64,000 bases of DNA from positions 207,519 through 271,518 of the forward strand of contig VXCM01000128.1 of assembly GCA_014773175.1 (NCBI GenBank). The letters are read 5' to 3'. Shown here in pieces: positions 23,701 to 37,760 of the stretch. How positions within the stretch are numbered: the first letter of the stretch is position 1; every line of letters starts with the position of its first letter. The notes beneath the pieces were generated by a model that saw nothing but the letters and a program-made list of their open reading frames with translations, was not told where the DNA came from and did not search any database. The DNA is from Lucifuga dentata (taxonomy: Eukaryota > Chordata > Actinopteri > Ophidiiformes > Bythitidae). Made by a program: the position numbers and the translations under genes.

Positions 23701-26700
23701 CCTACAAAGACACAATTCCGTCCAAGAAATTGCAGAAATAGACAAACCACCAGCAGCTAACTACGCTCACAATTATCTTGAATGCCTTGGCTTAATTTAC
23801 TCTTTACAGCATAAAAAGTGATATTTGTGATTGCATTTTTAATCAAACATCTCCTTTAGATGCGTTCATTGTGCTAACTGCAATTAGTCAAATTGTGAAG
23901 CGGCATAGACCCAGGAGGGAAAATCTTTCTGTTAGCCAATTAGTAACTGTTCATAATTGTATTTTTCTTTGAGCATTATGTTGAGCTCAAGGCTGTGACT
24001 GCAAAATGAGTCTCTATCCCTTCTGCTTGATAACTGGTCTTTGCTTTATAAAAATCACGCATTTTCCGTTTTTCCGTTTCTATATTTTATATCATAAACT
24101 GAATAACTTTCTAAAACTTTTGGTGAGGCAAAATGCAATTTTAATCTAACTAATCAATGAATCAAAAAGATAATTTAAATGATGGTCAATGAAGAAAACA
24201 TGAGACATTCGCAACCCCGTTGAAATGGTGTATTGATCGTCTGTTTCTGCGTGTGGAGAAATCTCTATCAGATGTGAGAAAGCTTACATAATCGATCTAG
24301 CTGGTTTGTGCTGGATTTGTTTAAACAGACTCGTTAGAAGATATTTGTTGTATTGAATAAAATAAATCAATTGTGTTTTCACAATGTATTCAACAACTCT
24401 TCCCCAGGTAACCAGCACTGGTGGCTGACATTTCAGGGTCGTATAGCAGAGTATGCTTACTAAAAAGTCAATGGATTCCACTATAGTGAAATATTGGTCT
24501 TGATGCTTGCTTGAGGCTGCTGTCATTGATCCATTTCAGTGTGCTGTCTTTTTTTTGTGTTTGTTTGTTTGTTACCAGCTTGAGGATGCAGGCTCTCCAG
24601 TAGATGTTACTGAGGGGAGTGAAGACAATCCCACTGCTTTACAGGTGAGAAACTCCACTCTAAGAGTACATTAGTGATTGATCATTTGTACTATATGTTC
24701 CTTATTTTTCTTCAGTTTCCAGCTAAAGTGCACAGTTGTTGCCTACATTATATATGTTTGTGTTTGTGTGTTTAGCTGGAGGAGCTGATGAAGGAGGTGC
24801 ATGTGCTCAGAGAGGAGCTAAGGAGTCGAGATAAGACCATTGCTCAACTCACATTGCAGTGTCAACAGCTACAACAACAACAACAGCAACAAAAACAACA
24901 ACATGAACAAATGGTGAGTAGGTCTGAACAGGAATCATCCAGGATTACATTTCCTCCCTGCCATATGTTTGGGACAGAAATGGCACCTGACAGGTCATTT
25001 ATTACTGTTGCACGTGAGTTATGTCTGCTGGAATGTTTGCTGATTTAAAGGTGCTTTGTATAGCATTCCAATTTTGAGACATTAGCATAATTATTAACAG
25101 ACAAGATCATCACTGAGAGTGCTTCAGCCTCTAACCGACATGTATTTTAAATTACATGCCACCAGGTCTCGTTTCACAGGAAATCTACTAAATTGCTTGC
25201 TAACACAAATGCAATGCTAATTTACACTACAGGTCTTGATGCCCAATTTAGATTTTTTTTTTTTTTTTTTTTTACCTCTGTTTGAGTTTTTTCTTTTTAA
25301 TATCTGCTGTTTTAAGTGGCCTATGTCCAATATCTGCGTTTACAACTCGCACACACAAACAAGGGTTTAGTAGTAGAAGTAAACAAAGTGGCGCAATGGA
25401 CGCAAATGAGACAGAAATCTAAGCTATAACATTTTGAAGCAACTTTAAAGATCCCTGACGACTCAATTATATTTTAAGGCAAAGAAGATCTGTAGCACTT
25501 GTTACAGCTTGGGCATGTGCGATAATGATCGCTGCTATATCACACATGTGGAAAAGGCGCCTCTATATGTTTAGATGCAAGTTACATATCATCAGACATC
25601 TAATACATGTTAGATTTATTTCTACATATTAAATGGGGGCCAAAACAGATGTGCTTTTTTAGAATTTACATGTTCCTGCATATGTGGCCAAAAATCTAAA
25701 TTTGTTCATTTGTACTTGTGCAAGTTTTACTTTGCAAGTAACAAATGACTTTGTTGTGTGACCTTCAATTCTTCTTTTTGCTCCTCAAAACAAATGCATG
25801 TGGGGCAAGGAGCAACACCTGTTTGTGATATGAAGTAAATACTGAAATATTAGAAAAGTTATTTCATACATAGCAAGTGAGCAATTGATCAAGGCTCAAA
25901 CACTATGCATATCCATGAAATATGTGCAATATTGATACAAGCTCATCTGTAATTCAGTATAACAGGATATAAGGCATGTTTTCTTCGAGGTTTGTACAGA
26001 CGTGATATGTGAACTCCATGACTCGTGTGCTGATCCTGTTCATTGATCACTTTCTTTGCTGGTTTGCCTGGGACAGCTGCTGTCTTCATTTATTTTTAAG
26101 TTTATCAGAGGTATTCACCCTGTACTTTGTATCATATTAAAGATAGAGAGGGATTAATAAAAATGCACAGTGTTGAAGGTGTGTGATAAATGAGATCCAG
26201 TGTTAAACTTTTCAGTGGTCAGTGATGACATATCTGTCATCTTAGTTGAGTTCTTGCTGGGCTTGTTGTTGGACACATACGAACTCTGTCTAGCACTAAC
26301 CTCTGTTGTGTTTGCTTTTAGCTGGATCCATCTCCATTCTCACATTCACTAGTGTCTTGACCGGGCTACCTTGTTAGCCAAACAACCACATGCATGCCTG
26401 ACATTATTCAAATCCCCACTGTATCTAGAAATGCCAAAATGTCAAAGCAGGGCCTGTTGGCCATCCTGCCTGATGCTCACTATCCTTCCAATTAGAGTTA
26501 ACACCCACCCACAGCAGGTTCTTGATTTCAGCACATTATTGTCAGCCCCTCGTTCTCAACATGCAGAAAGAGAAGAGAAAAAAAGTTTAAGAATGCTTGC
26601 AGAACTGCGTCTGAAGTAAATGAGTGCAGAGGTCGAAAGAGTATGTGAGAAAAACGAAAATAAGATTAAAACACATTTGTACTCTGAGTTGAAAAGCAGA

Positions 26701-29187
26701 GTTTGCACACAAAATTATGCTAAGAGTAGCTAAAAATGTATTGTTATCATTCTGTTGTCCTCTCATCTCTACAGTGTAAGATTAACCAAATTTGTAGACC
26801 TGTATTAAATGAGATTATTAACTATCTAGAAAATCCTGCCTTTGTAGCTGTGAAAAAAATCAGTCTGTCTCAAATTCCAATAGATAATTTGTTGAATTTT
26901 TATATAAGTAAAATGATATATGTAAGTAAAATGAGAAGGTACAATAACCCAACAACCAATGACATTTAACTAGAAGTTCAATCAACCAATCAGTCCACAC
27001 TCCAGTCCAGAACCAAGTCATACCACCCAGACTGAATTGTTAGTCATCTGGTTTATAGGAAAAAGTAAGTCAAAGGCTGCAGCTTTAAGAGACCATATTG
27101 GTGGTTTTGTATAATTGAGCCCAATAAATACCACCAGTAAGGCACACACATTGACCTTAGTGCCATCCATTTTATAATACATACAACTGTATTTTAGTTT
27201 TCATGTTACTTTGCTAAATCCCCTAATCTTTCAAAATTGAATGTTCAGGTGATACACCCACCTTAAAATTCAGTGTTTCACCTGCTAATACTTACACACA
27301 TTTATAAAAGGTACAGTTTTAATTTCTCGGTAAAAGCAGTCTTCCCCTGGGACTATATTCCTTATCAGAGAAATATATTTTCTTCTGTGTAGCTCTGTTG
27401 GATCATGTGGTGATTACCTGTTTCAAGCACATTTCAAATCTCTACAAGTTGATTTTTAATACCATACTAGAATGAACTGAAAACAATGGCTGTCTGGAAG
27501 GTAGGAAAAACGATTCTAAAATTTACCGCTCCAGTAGTATCTTTTGGAAACAGTTCTCTTTATTTGGCTCAAGTGTACAAAATCACCGGTATGCCCTTTT
27601 AAAGAGTTTGGTAACTGGAGGAAGATGATGAAGTGTTTGTAAGAAACTGCTGAGAGATGGAAGAAGGGAAGGCCTGACTGAATGGAACATAATGGAGTAA
27701 TGATGAAACAGTAGGGCGGCAGTGTGCGGCACAGAGAAAGTTGAATGCAGTTATATCTGTGTGAAGGACAGAGAAGAGAAACTGTGAAATAATGGGATTG
27801 AGGAAAATGGAGCAATCAAAGGTAGAGAGATGATTTCTCAGGGTTAGTTGACAGAATGCAGTTTTTGATCCAGTTTCCCCAGCTGTTGAGGAAGACTGCA
27901 TATGATTATAAACTCTTTTCCTTTGAACTGCATTGAGGATTTCACCAAGGCTGCCAAAAACCAACATTTTCTGTGGAAATCTGCCAGTGTTCACAGCCAA
28001 GTACAAGGTGCAATGCTAGTTATTCTCTTATGAGAGTGAGGATGAAATGTTGTGCAAAATTAATTTCTTACAAAATATTGGCACATGACTTGAAACCCAT
28101 TCATCAGTTGCTCTTAACTATTTCAGTACAGGATTAGGTGTTGAACGGTATGGTTAAAAATAAGTCACTGGGGTTACCTACTCATATCAGGCTGTCACCC
28201 AAAGTGTTTTTCTTAAGTAAACTTTTAAATTAGACATCATCTATGGCTGTTATTTTCATTTAGGGGTCTCTGTTGAAGCCTTTGCAATGTTCTAATGTGC
28301 AAAAAAACACTGCGCACACTGAGTGAAAACATTGCATTTTAGGTGCTGTCTCTTTATGGCCCCCTCCCAAAAAGCCTGCTCTCGTCTGATTGGTCACCTG
28401 CATCTGATGCTAGCTAAACACTCACTCACTAGCTTCATACTTTATGGTGTGTCTAACCATGTGTGTAAGTAGTGTGTTTACATGTTGACATAAACATGCT
28501 ATAGAAGTATGTTAATTTAATACTTCCACAGGTAATACCACATGGCCACGTAATCTAAGTAGGACTTGGGAAATGTCAGAATATGTCTAAACTGAACATT
28601 TCCATTACATTGTTTCAAACTTCAGGCGATACATGATTGAAAAATCAAATTTAGATGGATGTACTGTAGGTATTGAAAAGCCCATTCAGCCAGTCCTTTT
28701 GGGTTTTGGCTTTTTGACTTTTCCTTTATACCCTTTGATTGTATTTGAGAGGATGGTTTTCTGCAGGCTGCTTACGTTACTCCACCTCCAAACAAACTGA
28801 TCTAAAGTTCTGCAGTTCTGTAATAACTTTTCTTCCTTTATCTTTTTCTTTCTTTCCACTGTTGTGATCCCTCCTGCTCTCCTCCAGCCTACACAAGGAC
28901 GGCAAGTCAGATGCCAGTGCAACCACCAGAGGGCACCCACCTCATTGCGACACAGTGACAGACAGCTGGACAGACGGCCACACCAGCGCTATGACAAGGC
29001 CACCCAAACATATTGGAGAGCACCAACCCACGCTGTGAGTCCAGACACTCATAGCACCCATAACAACACTCACCGCACTCACAAGTACGCATTTGCACCT
29101 TTGTTTCCCACAATATGATTTCTAATGTCTAAAATAGGCTGATGAGTCATGGTTGGTACAGTAGATATCTGATATGCAGGAGCCGAA

Positions 29188-29244
<57 letters not shown>

Positions 29245-30416
29245 CTCAAAGCTTAAAAACATATATAGCAATTGAGTCCTCTTGCTATAAGAAGATCTCA
29301 AGGCTGCAAAGATATAGTCAGTCTAAAAAAAAAAAGATGTCACCAAAATTCCAGAAAATATAGCAGACACAAGTNATAGTCAGTCTAAAAAAAAAAAGAT
29401 GTCACCAAAATTCCAGAAAATATAGCAGACACAAGTAATAATGACATGCTTGAGCTGTGTGGTCAAACAATCAATAATTTGCCTTGAAATAAACATAACT
29501 GCGGTATTTTCCTATTTATATGTTGGATAAGGGATTCATATTTAAAATCCAAAACCCTCCCATTGTGTATTTGGATATTTATTGTTGCTCTTCCTTAGGT
29601 TCATGTGGGTGCTCTATCATGTTGCAGGCATTACTTATTGAAAAGCTTATTTGTTATCATATTAGCCTTAGATTAGTAATATTTGCATATTCATACATTT
29701 ACTCAGAACTTGTGCTGCAGCAGTCAGCTTGACTGTCAACCTGTAGTTTTCACAGCAGTGTAACTTAGCTAACTTCTGCCAGAACACAGTGAAGCGCAGG
29801 TATTCCTAACTTTTAAATGGCATCCCTCAGGCTACATTGACCAGATGCTATGAGACAGAGAATCTTGGCTTTGCAATCACGTTTTAATATTTTATGTAAA
29901 AACACATTTCACACTAGACATTTTAAGATCTGTGGCTTGAAACCATACTTGGAAGTCTCTGGATGAAGCACAATAGGCCTGGCTTGTAATTTAGCTGCAA
30001 GACAACTTTTTTAATGAACTTAATTCACTCTCCCAGCTTCCCATTTGTCTGCTTTCTCTCTGACCAGCCGTGTCTGAACAATTTGATGACTACACCGTGG
30101 CTTCTCTAGGGAATACAGTTTATTAGGCTATCAATGGGCTTGTCACTCCGTGTCACATTCTCATGGCCGAATCTCACATATAGCAAGGTGTTGTGAGGCC
30201 TGGTGTTAAGGTTTGAGTGATGGAGGAGATGTGAGAAAGTAACAGGAAGAGAGAGTGAGAAAGATGGATAAATATGTGGTCAATATCATGCCACAATAGC
30301 ATGCTGTCTGGCAGCTGAGTATTGATTTAGCAGCAGGAGCATCACAGGCAGGGTGCCTAGTAAACACTCCCCTAATTGACCAATTCTCAGCTAAGACAGT
30401 GAGGATGAATGTACAT

Positions 30417-30458
<42 letters not shown>

Positions 30459-30483
30459 ATATATAAAGAGGNTGAATGTACAT

Positions 30484-30525
<42 letters not shown>

Positions 30526-33219
30526 ATATATAAAGAGGCAGAGATACAAGGTATAAAACTACTACGTTGAGAAGAATGGAAATAAACAGTAATACCATAT
30601 TGTGGCTATGATGAGAACATTGTAGAATAAGAATTCATATAGGAAATCACCAGTTACGTTATACAAGAAATGGTTCAAAGCAGTATACAATGAGTACATA
30701 AGAAAATGCTCACTAACTAGGTTCCTGGTTACTACAAGAGCATATGGTTTAATGGTTGCTATGGAAACCATCAAAGCAGGACCAGATGTATACTGTGGGA
30801 ATCATTTTCACAGTGGGCGTATCCAGTATATTTGACCTGAAGTATCTGATATATAACACAAGTTTTCAGTCCTAATTTACACATTCAAATATGATTTGTG
30901 TCCAGATGCACAAGTTGTAAATGCACATCTGGTCACATTTGCAATTTATTGCGATTCAAATGCAATCCGTCTGACCGATGTGATCAGATCTCAGTTACAG
31001 TGAGCTAGGTGTAAATGCAATCCATACAGCTGGGACACATCTGTGAGATACAATTCACCCACAAGTTGAAAAACGTCGCCTCACCTGGCCATTCCGGCTT
31101 TGCTTGCTCGTTTTAATAAAGCTATTTTGAATCAGGATTTGTGGCTTGCCAGAAATGGGTACCTGCACAACACAGATGACAGCCCATGGAAAAAAGTTCT
31201 TATTTTTATTTATTTATTTATTTTGTTGATTAAGCTTTTCCATGGATCAAGGAGGAAACACAGGCTTTAATATGCTAATGACCAGCCAATCACAACACAG
31301 GCAGAATCCAGATAATGAGAATGTAAATGCAAGTCCTGGCATCGGATGTTATTATGCAGATAACGTATCCAGATATAAAGAGCTCATTTTAATTCTAGGT
31401 GTAAAAGGGGCCTATAATTACAACACTTCTCCCTTTTCCCTCTGCATGTTCAATATTGCCATGTCATCACTAGTGTTTCCTTGCCTATATTTTGCAGTCT
31501 TGGGGGTTAAACATATAATGTATTGGGATTTTTCTTTCTAGAAAAGCATTGCAAATCCTCTAAAAGGTTAGCTGGCAATGCTTTGTTTTTGACATGGTAA
31601 TAAGAAGGGAAGGCTCTCGGTAAACAAGTAATGTGAGAAAGAAATTTATGTTTTTCTTTCTGTTTCTTACCTTTTAGATAGTATTGAAGCCCTTGATTTT
31701 ACACTGACAGGTTTAGCACCTTCAGCGTGCTCTAGTTTACACTGTTCCTCATACAAAGCCTTGCATTCAGCTGTGGTCTTTTTCACACATTCTTTCTGAA
31801 TGAATCTACCTTTTCATCTATTTTCTTTCTAATGGTTACCAAATTTTAATTCAGATATTTTTTAGTTTTCTCCATAGGCATCTTCTATGAGTCTGTCTTT
31901 AAAATTTCAGTACTGCTCCTTCAACACATTAAATAGAAATCATAATCTGGTGTTGTCTTTGCTTTTCCTCTTTCTCCCTGAAATGCCCTTTTCCATTGAT
32001 TTTCTTCTCCTCTAACATTTAAGCTGCTGCTGTCGCAGAGCACAGGATTTACTCATTATAGTTTTTGAGTGCTGAGATGGAAAGATCATCCAAGTATAAT
32101 TTTGTTGTCAAAGGCCACTAGCTGTAATCTTTTAATGCACATATCTAGTTGACTTATCAGTAGCCCAGCAGATAGAATGTGCAGACTTTTACTGGGAGGT
32201 CTGAGATTTGGTCTCTGCAAACAACATCAAACATCAACATTAAACATCAACTTCAGTGAAAGCTCAGTGCTTTGAACTCAGCATTAAGAGTATAACAAGA
32301 GGATAATCTGATGGCCTCTGACATGTTCTGCTTCCACAACTCTTTTCAACAACATATACTCGGTGTATAGTTCATTATTCCAAAAGCATCTTCAGGCTGT
32401 AGTTAAAATTTCCTCAAGGGCTGCATTTATTCCAATAATTATTTTTGTTTGGAGCTAAAAACATTGTGGGCTATTGTGTAGGCTTGTTTAACCAATTTCT
32501 GTTTGCTGACACTCATCTTCTCGCTTCTAGAGAGTAGGAAGGCTTTGGCAACATAGCAGAACCAACTGCTGTGGGCACCAGATCCTGCATCTTCCAGTTT
32601 TAATCTACTTAGCATCTAATGCAGAGTGAAAAGCACAGAAACTATTACAGAATCTCCAATCAGCCTATCTCACCATGTGGTACCAGTATCTTTCTCTGTA
32701 TGATGTAACCAAAAAGTGATACACTTGTCACGGCTTTGGCACTTGCAGAAAATTAATGTTTGAATAGCTCCCAGAGCCTCATCTACCTTTCACAACCAAT
32801 AAAACTTCAGAAATATTATGTAATAAATTCAGATTTCGCACAATAGAAAGCCATGGCAGCATTGTGTGTTTTGTGTGACTGACCAGAAGTGTCTACACAT
32901 GCGTGTCAGTGCATTTGAGTGTGCATGAGTGGGAAGTGCCAAATGCATCTCTTGTGCATAAGTGTGGAGCACACTGAGTATGAGTGAACAATGAGATCAT
33001 CAGACCGGGGACGGGGGAGCTGACCTTGTTAATAACCCAGATAAACAAACAAGGAGATGAGGCGCAGCAGCGAAACAATAGCACCACAATAGGTGGCGTT
33101 TCATCAGTGGCAGAGGGAGAGGATAATTACGTCTACCTTCCTCCTCCTTCTCTGCCTCCTGACATCCTCCTCTTCATCTCTCACACCTCATTTCTACCTC
33201 AGATGCTCTCTCACTGTAT

Positions 33220-33254
<35 letters not shown>

Positions 33255-36200
33255 TTCTTCAATCATTCTTTCTCTTCATTTTGCCTCCGCCAAGGAGGTT
33301 TCACTAACATTTGTCTGTTTGCCTGTTTGCCAGCAGGATATCTCAAAAAGTAATGGACGGATTCTGATTAAATTTTGTAGATAGGTGGGACTCAGGTCAA
33401 GAAAGGATTGATTAGATTTTGTGACAGATGTGGATCGGGATCCAGATACAGGATTTCTTTCTTTTTTTTTTTTTTTTTTTTCACTTTCAATAACATTGCA
33501 AGATACAGCATTTTTATGTTTTAGGGATTTTTGCCTTTTTCTCGAAAACTAAGACACTATTTACCCATTCTCAATACTGGCATATCCTGTGCAGGGTCAT
33601 GGAGGGGGCTGGAGTTTATCCCAATGGTCATTGATTGAAAGGCGGAGTACACCCTGGTTAGGTTGGCAGTTCATCGTGAGGCCGGGTCACATTTATGGTG
33701 TTAATGTACATTAACAAATAAGTCTAGAAACATGCAACTACCACCAATGTGTAGCTTAGATTATGCTAATTCAGTAGTATAATCAGTATACTACTGCTCT
33801 GATATTCAGGTATGGATATAGATCCAGAAGAAGATCATGTTCGTAATACAACTGTACAATGCAATTACACAATAAATATTTTTACACATGTAATTTCAAT
33901 GGCATTATAGTAAAAGTACAGCTTTATATTGTCAAGTCAAGTTTATTTCTATAGCCCAATATCACATACAATGACTCAAAGAGTTTTACAGGCCCACACA
34001 TCAGCAGTTCCCCTGTCGAAGCTCTCTATGAAGACAAGGCAAAACTCCCTGAAAAACCTTATCATGTAAGGAAAAAAAATGGAAGAAACCTCAGGAGAAG
34101 CAGTTGAAAGAGAGAAGAGAGATTCTCTCTCCTCGTATGGCCAGGTGTACAATAGGAACCATAGGTGGGGAAGCAGACAGTTAAAAAGACATAAATAACA
34201 ATGAGACAATACAGTAAAATATAGAAACAGCAATTAAGCCATGATCCAGTTGAAGGCTCTCACATCCAAAAGGATGTAGTCAATATGAAATTATCGTCAA
34301 TGGCACAAAAAGTGGTAAGTATTTTCTGGGAGTAGTCTGGTTTTCTCTGTTATGGCTGCTATGTCCATTCTTATCTCAGGCAAAATTAGATCCATTTGCA
34401 GTCACTGAGTAAGAAAGATATACGTAGAAGCAAAGATTTAAAATTAAAGTGCAGAAAGCAACAGAGCAAGGAGTACATGCAGGAGAGGAGAAGTCAAGAC
34501 AAGACTTGCAAATGAAAGAATGCCGAAAACATTGCAGGGAATTAGAAAGGATAAGGATGAAATGTCAGGGGCAAGTGGAGAGATGGCAGAATTGAACATT
34601 GTTGATGATCAGTGTTAAGCAGTAAAGTGAAAGAATCTGCACACTGCACATTACTTTTCCATCCAGGCTGCCCNNNNNNNNCGCCCGCCCGCCCGCCTAA
34701 TTGTGTCATAGACACACTATCACTAATGCACATCCACGCTTACTTACACATTCATTAACACACATGCATGCACAAAGGAGCCACCTTGGACAGGTTAGTC
34801 GACAAAGTGTGACATTGTGCTCTGTGTAATTGATGAGAGGGTTCAAGTGTATATAGAAGTTTCAGAGGCATGCTGCAGATTTGTCATATGTTCTTTATAA
34901 TGTAGTTATTGGCTAATCACAGTATAGAATGAACTAATAAGGATCAAGGCAACTTTTAATGGTTTATCATTTGCTTTTCAAGAAATCATATGTCATAGGC
35001 AAAGAAGAAGAAGATGATGATGATTAAGAAGATCACAAAATTAAAGAAGAAAATAACGATCAAGAAGGCAACAAAGAAGATGACAAAGAAGACAGAAAAA
35101 CAAGATAAAGATGGCAACAATGATGATGAAGAAGAAGAAGACAACTAAGAGCACAAAGAAGATAAAGCAGATGACAATATGAACTTTTAGTTAAGGCAAA
35201 AGTCATATGTCTCAGAGGGTGTTGTTATTTCTACTGTTATTTGCTTTGTTTTGTTCCTTCTATTTTTTAAAAGTTCTTAGATAGCTAAATGTCATTCTGT
35301 TTTTTTTTTTTTTTTTTTTTTTTCCTTAGCATGAGGCAGTTGATAGAAGTTTGTCTGACTGTGAAAAACATTGATATTTTGCCTATTTCACTTTCCCTCC
35401 CTCTGCAGAGCACTACCAGGCCTTCACTGGAGAGGCTTTGCGGGGTTGGGAGAGTGTAAAAAAACAGACAGGCAGGCTAAGCTGCTGGAGAGGGCTAATA
35501 AAGCTGCCAGATGCTGTCAGAATCGTTTGAGAGCCCTTCAACATAGCCTCTTGTTCTCATCGCCCAAGTTTTTCCTCTTTGCTAAGGCTCGACAGGAGAC
35601 TTCTGCCGAGACCTCCTGCTGAAACAGTTGCCGGTGTTCAAACACGGACATGATGTGGTGGCAGGTCAGGAATACTCATCTCCCTCCCTTGAAGATTCAC
35701 ACTAGGGGGGCTCTGAAATAGCTTAAGTTTGAGTTCTTGTTGAGAGGTTGCTTCCTTCCACTCTTTCTTCTCTTCCTCCTTCTGACAACGTCTGTCTCTT
35801 TTCTGTATTCCAGTTTCATGTGAGAGGCAGCCCCATCTAGAGCTGAGGGAATGAATAGCATTTGATAAACTTTTAGTGTGTGTGTGTTTGCTCCATGATG
35901 GTCACGCTTCCTCTTCACTCTGCCATTCCCCATGAGGTGAGGGCCAGGGATGTTTGTCCTTTACCTAAGGATACATTTGGTATCAAGAAGGGGTTTTTAT
36001 TCTTTCAAATGGACAGTGTTACGGATGCCGACAAAATAAATTTTCAGAAGACAAAGTGATTTGGCAGTGAGATAAACCAGAACATGTACAACCAACAACA
36101 GAAAGAGGGGAAGAAAGTAGGACAAATATACCATTCGATTGAAACATTTACATAGAATGATTTCAGCTGTCATGTTAATGACTTTCAGGGTACATGGAGC

Positions 36201-37050
36201 TGAGTGAATGCCAGAGTCCGACTACATAACTTCAGAAATCCCAAAATCGCAGAATCACTCAAATTACATGACATTCTTTCCTGCAATCTTATGTCTTGAT
36301 GATGTTGTTGTGTATACAATATTCAGCTGAACGCAGACAAGGTGCACACATTACAAGATTTCTCACCAAACAGGAGATGACTGATGTCTGAAATCAATAC
36401 TCACAAAATCTCACTTCAGAAAACATGCAAGAAGCAAATGTGATTTTGCCAATATGGACCCAAACAAACTTGGAGGAGACCACAATATAGACCCAGAATG
36501 GAGGAAATGTTTTGGGATCCCCCAGGAAGAGCTGGAGGACATGGTGAGGGAAAGGGACATCTGGGCATCTTTACTTGGTATGCTGCCTTCATGATCCACA
36601 GCTAGATACGCAGTGGAACATGGATGGATGGATTGATGGCTCCACAAACGAGGAGCTGTTTTATGTGCAAGTGGTGTCCTAACATTTTATCTTCACAAAA
36701 TGCAGAAAGACGGAAAGCAATGATGATCTTGTTTTTGTTAGTTCACATTAAGAAACCTCTGTTATCATGCTGGTAGAGTCTGAACCTGTATGCTTCCATT
36801 CTCTTGTTTTCTAAAATAAATCAGCATTAACAGATCAGTCAGTCAGCGATTGTTTGACAGGCAGGTGAAGCTGCGAGATTAGATTGTTTAACTTTATTCA
36901 AATGCTGCACTATCTTTATAACCTGACAACTCAATAGCTTCAAGGAAAAGAAAAGTGTCTGTGTCAGTTCAGCTAAGATCCCAGAGGAGGCTGACACACG
37001 ACACTCAAAGCTGGGTTTAGCTTTAAGACTCTACAACTGGGATGTAGAAT

Positions 37051-37105
<55 letters not shown>

Positions 37106-37711
37106 GACACAGGCAAACTTTTAGATGACTTCTTATTGAGTAGAGTGTTTTTTTTTTTCTTTTTGAGGTCTGAAAACAGATTTGTTGATTATTATTTTCA
37201 TTATTTGATTGATTACTATTCATTTGTTCTGTTGAAGTAACTAGTGCATAGTAATACATTGTAAGACAATGGAACTGAGAAGTAAAACTGTCTTCTTTTT
37301 TCCATCCTTGTTTATATAAAATCAGTTATGTGATTGAGTTATGTGGACGAACTGAATATCACTGTCATCAGCTGTGACAAGCTTTATTTGACTGGCTGGC
37401 AGAACTCTCCATATTTTCAGCAAAGAGCCTCCATGAAGACTATTTAATTTCTCCCAATTTAATTTCATCACAATTATTTCCTGATGCTTAAAAACATGTA
37501 GTGAGGACAGGCTGTTTGTTTACTATTTCAGGTAGAAGTGGGACATAGTTCTCTAACTTCAGCAGATATCATTCCTGTCCGCTCAGGTTAATCAGCTCAG
37601 AACAGGTGAACATGCTCAGGTCCTGCAAAATTTCAAGGCGAATTCATTTCAAATCAAACCCCGGAGGAGGCAAAGAGAGACAAAGATGAGAGAAAGACAA
37701 AGAGAGACTGT

Positions 37712-37760
<49 letters not shown>

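Noticed and set aside
30780..31412. Possible further MITE with GTATCCAG motifs at both ends
   Set aside because: TATCCAGT and CGTATCCAGATAT occur at the two sides, but I could not establish paired ends or a target duplication.
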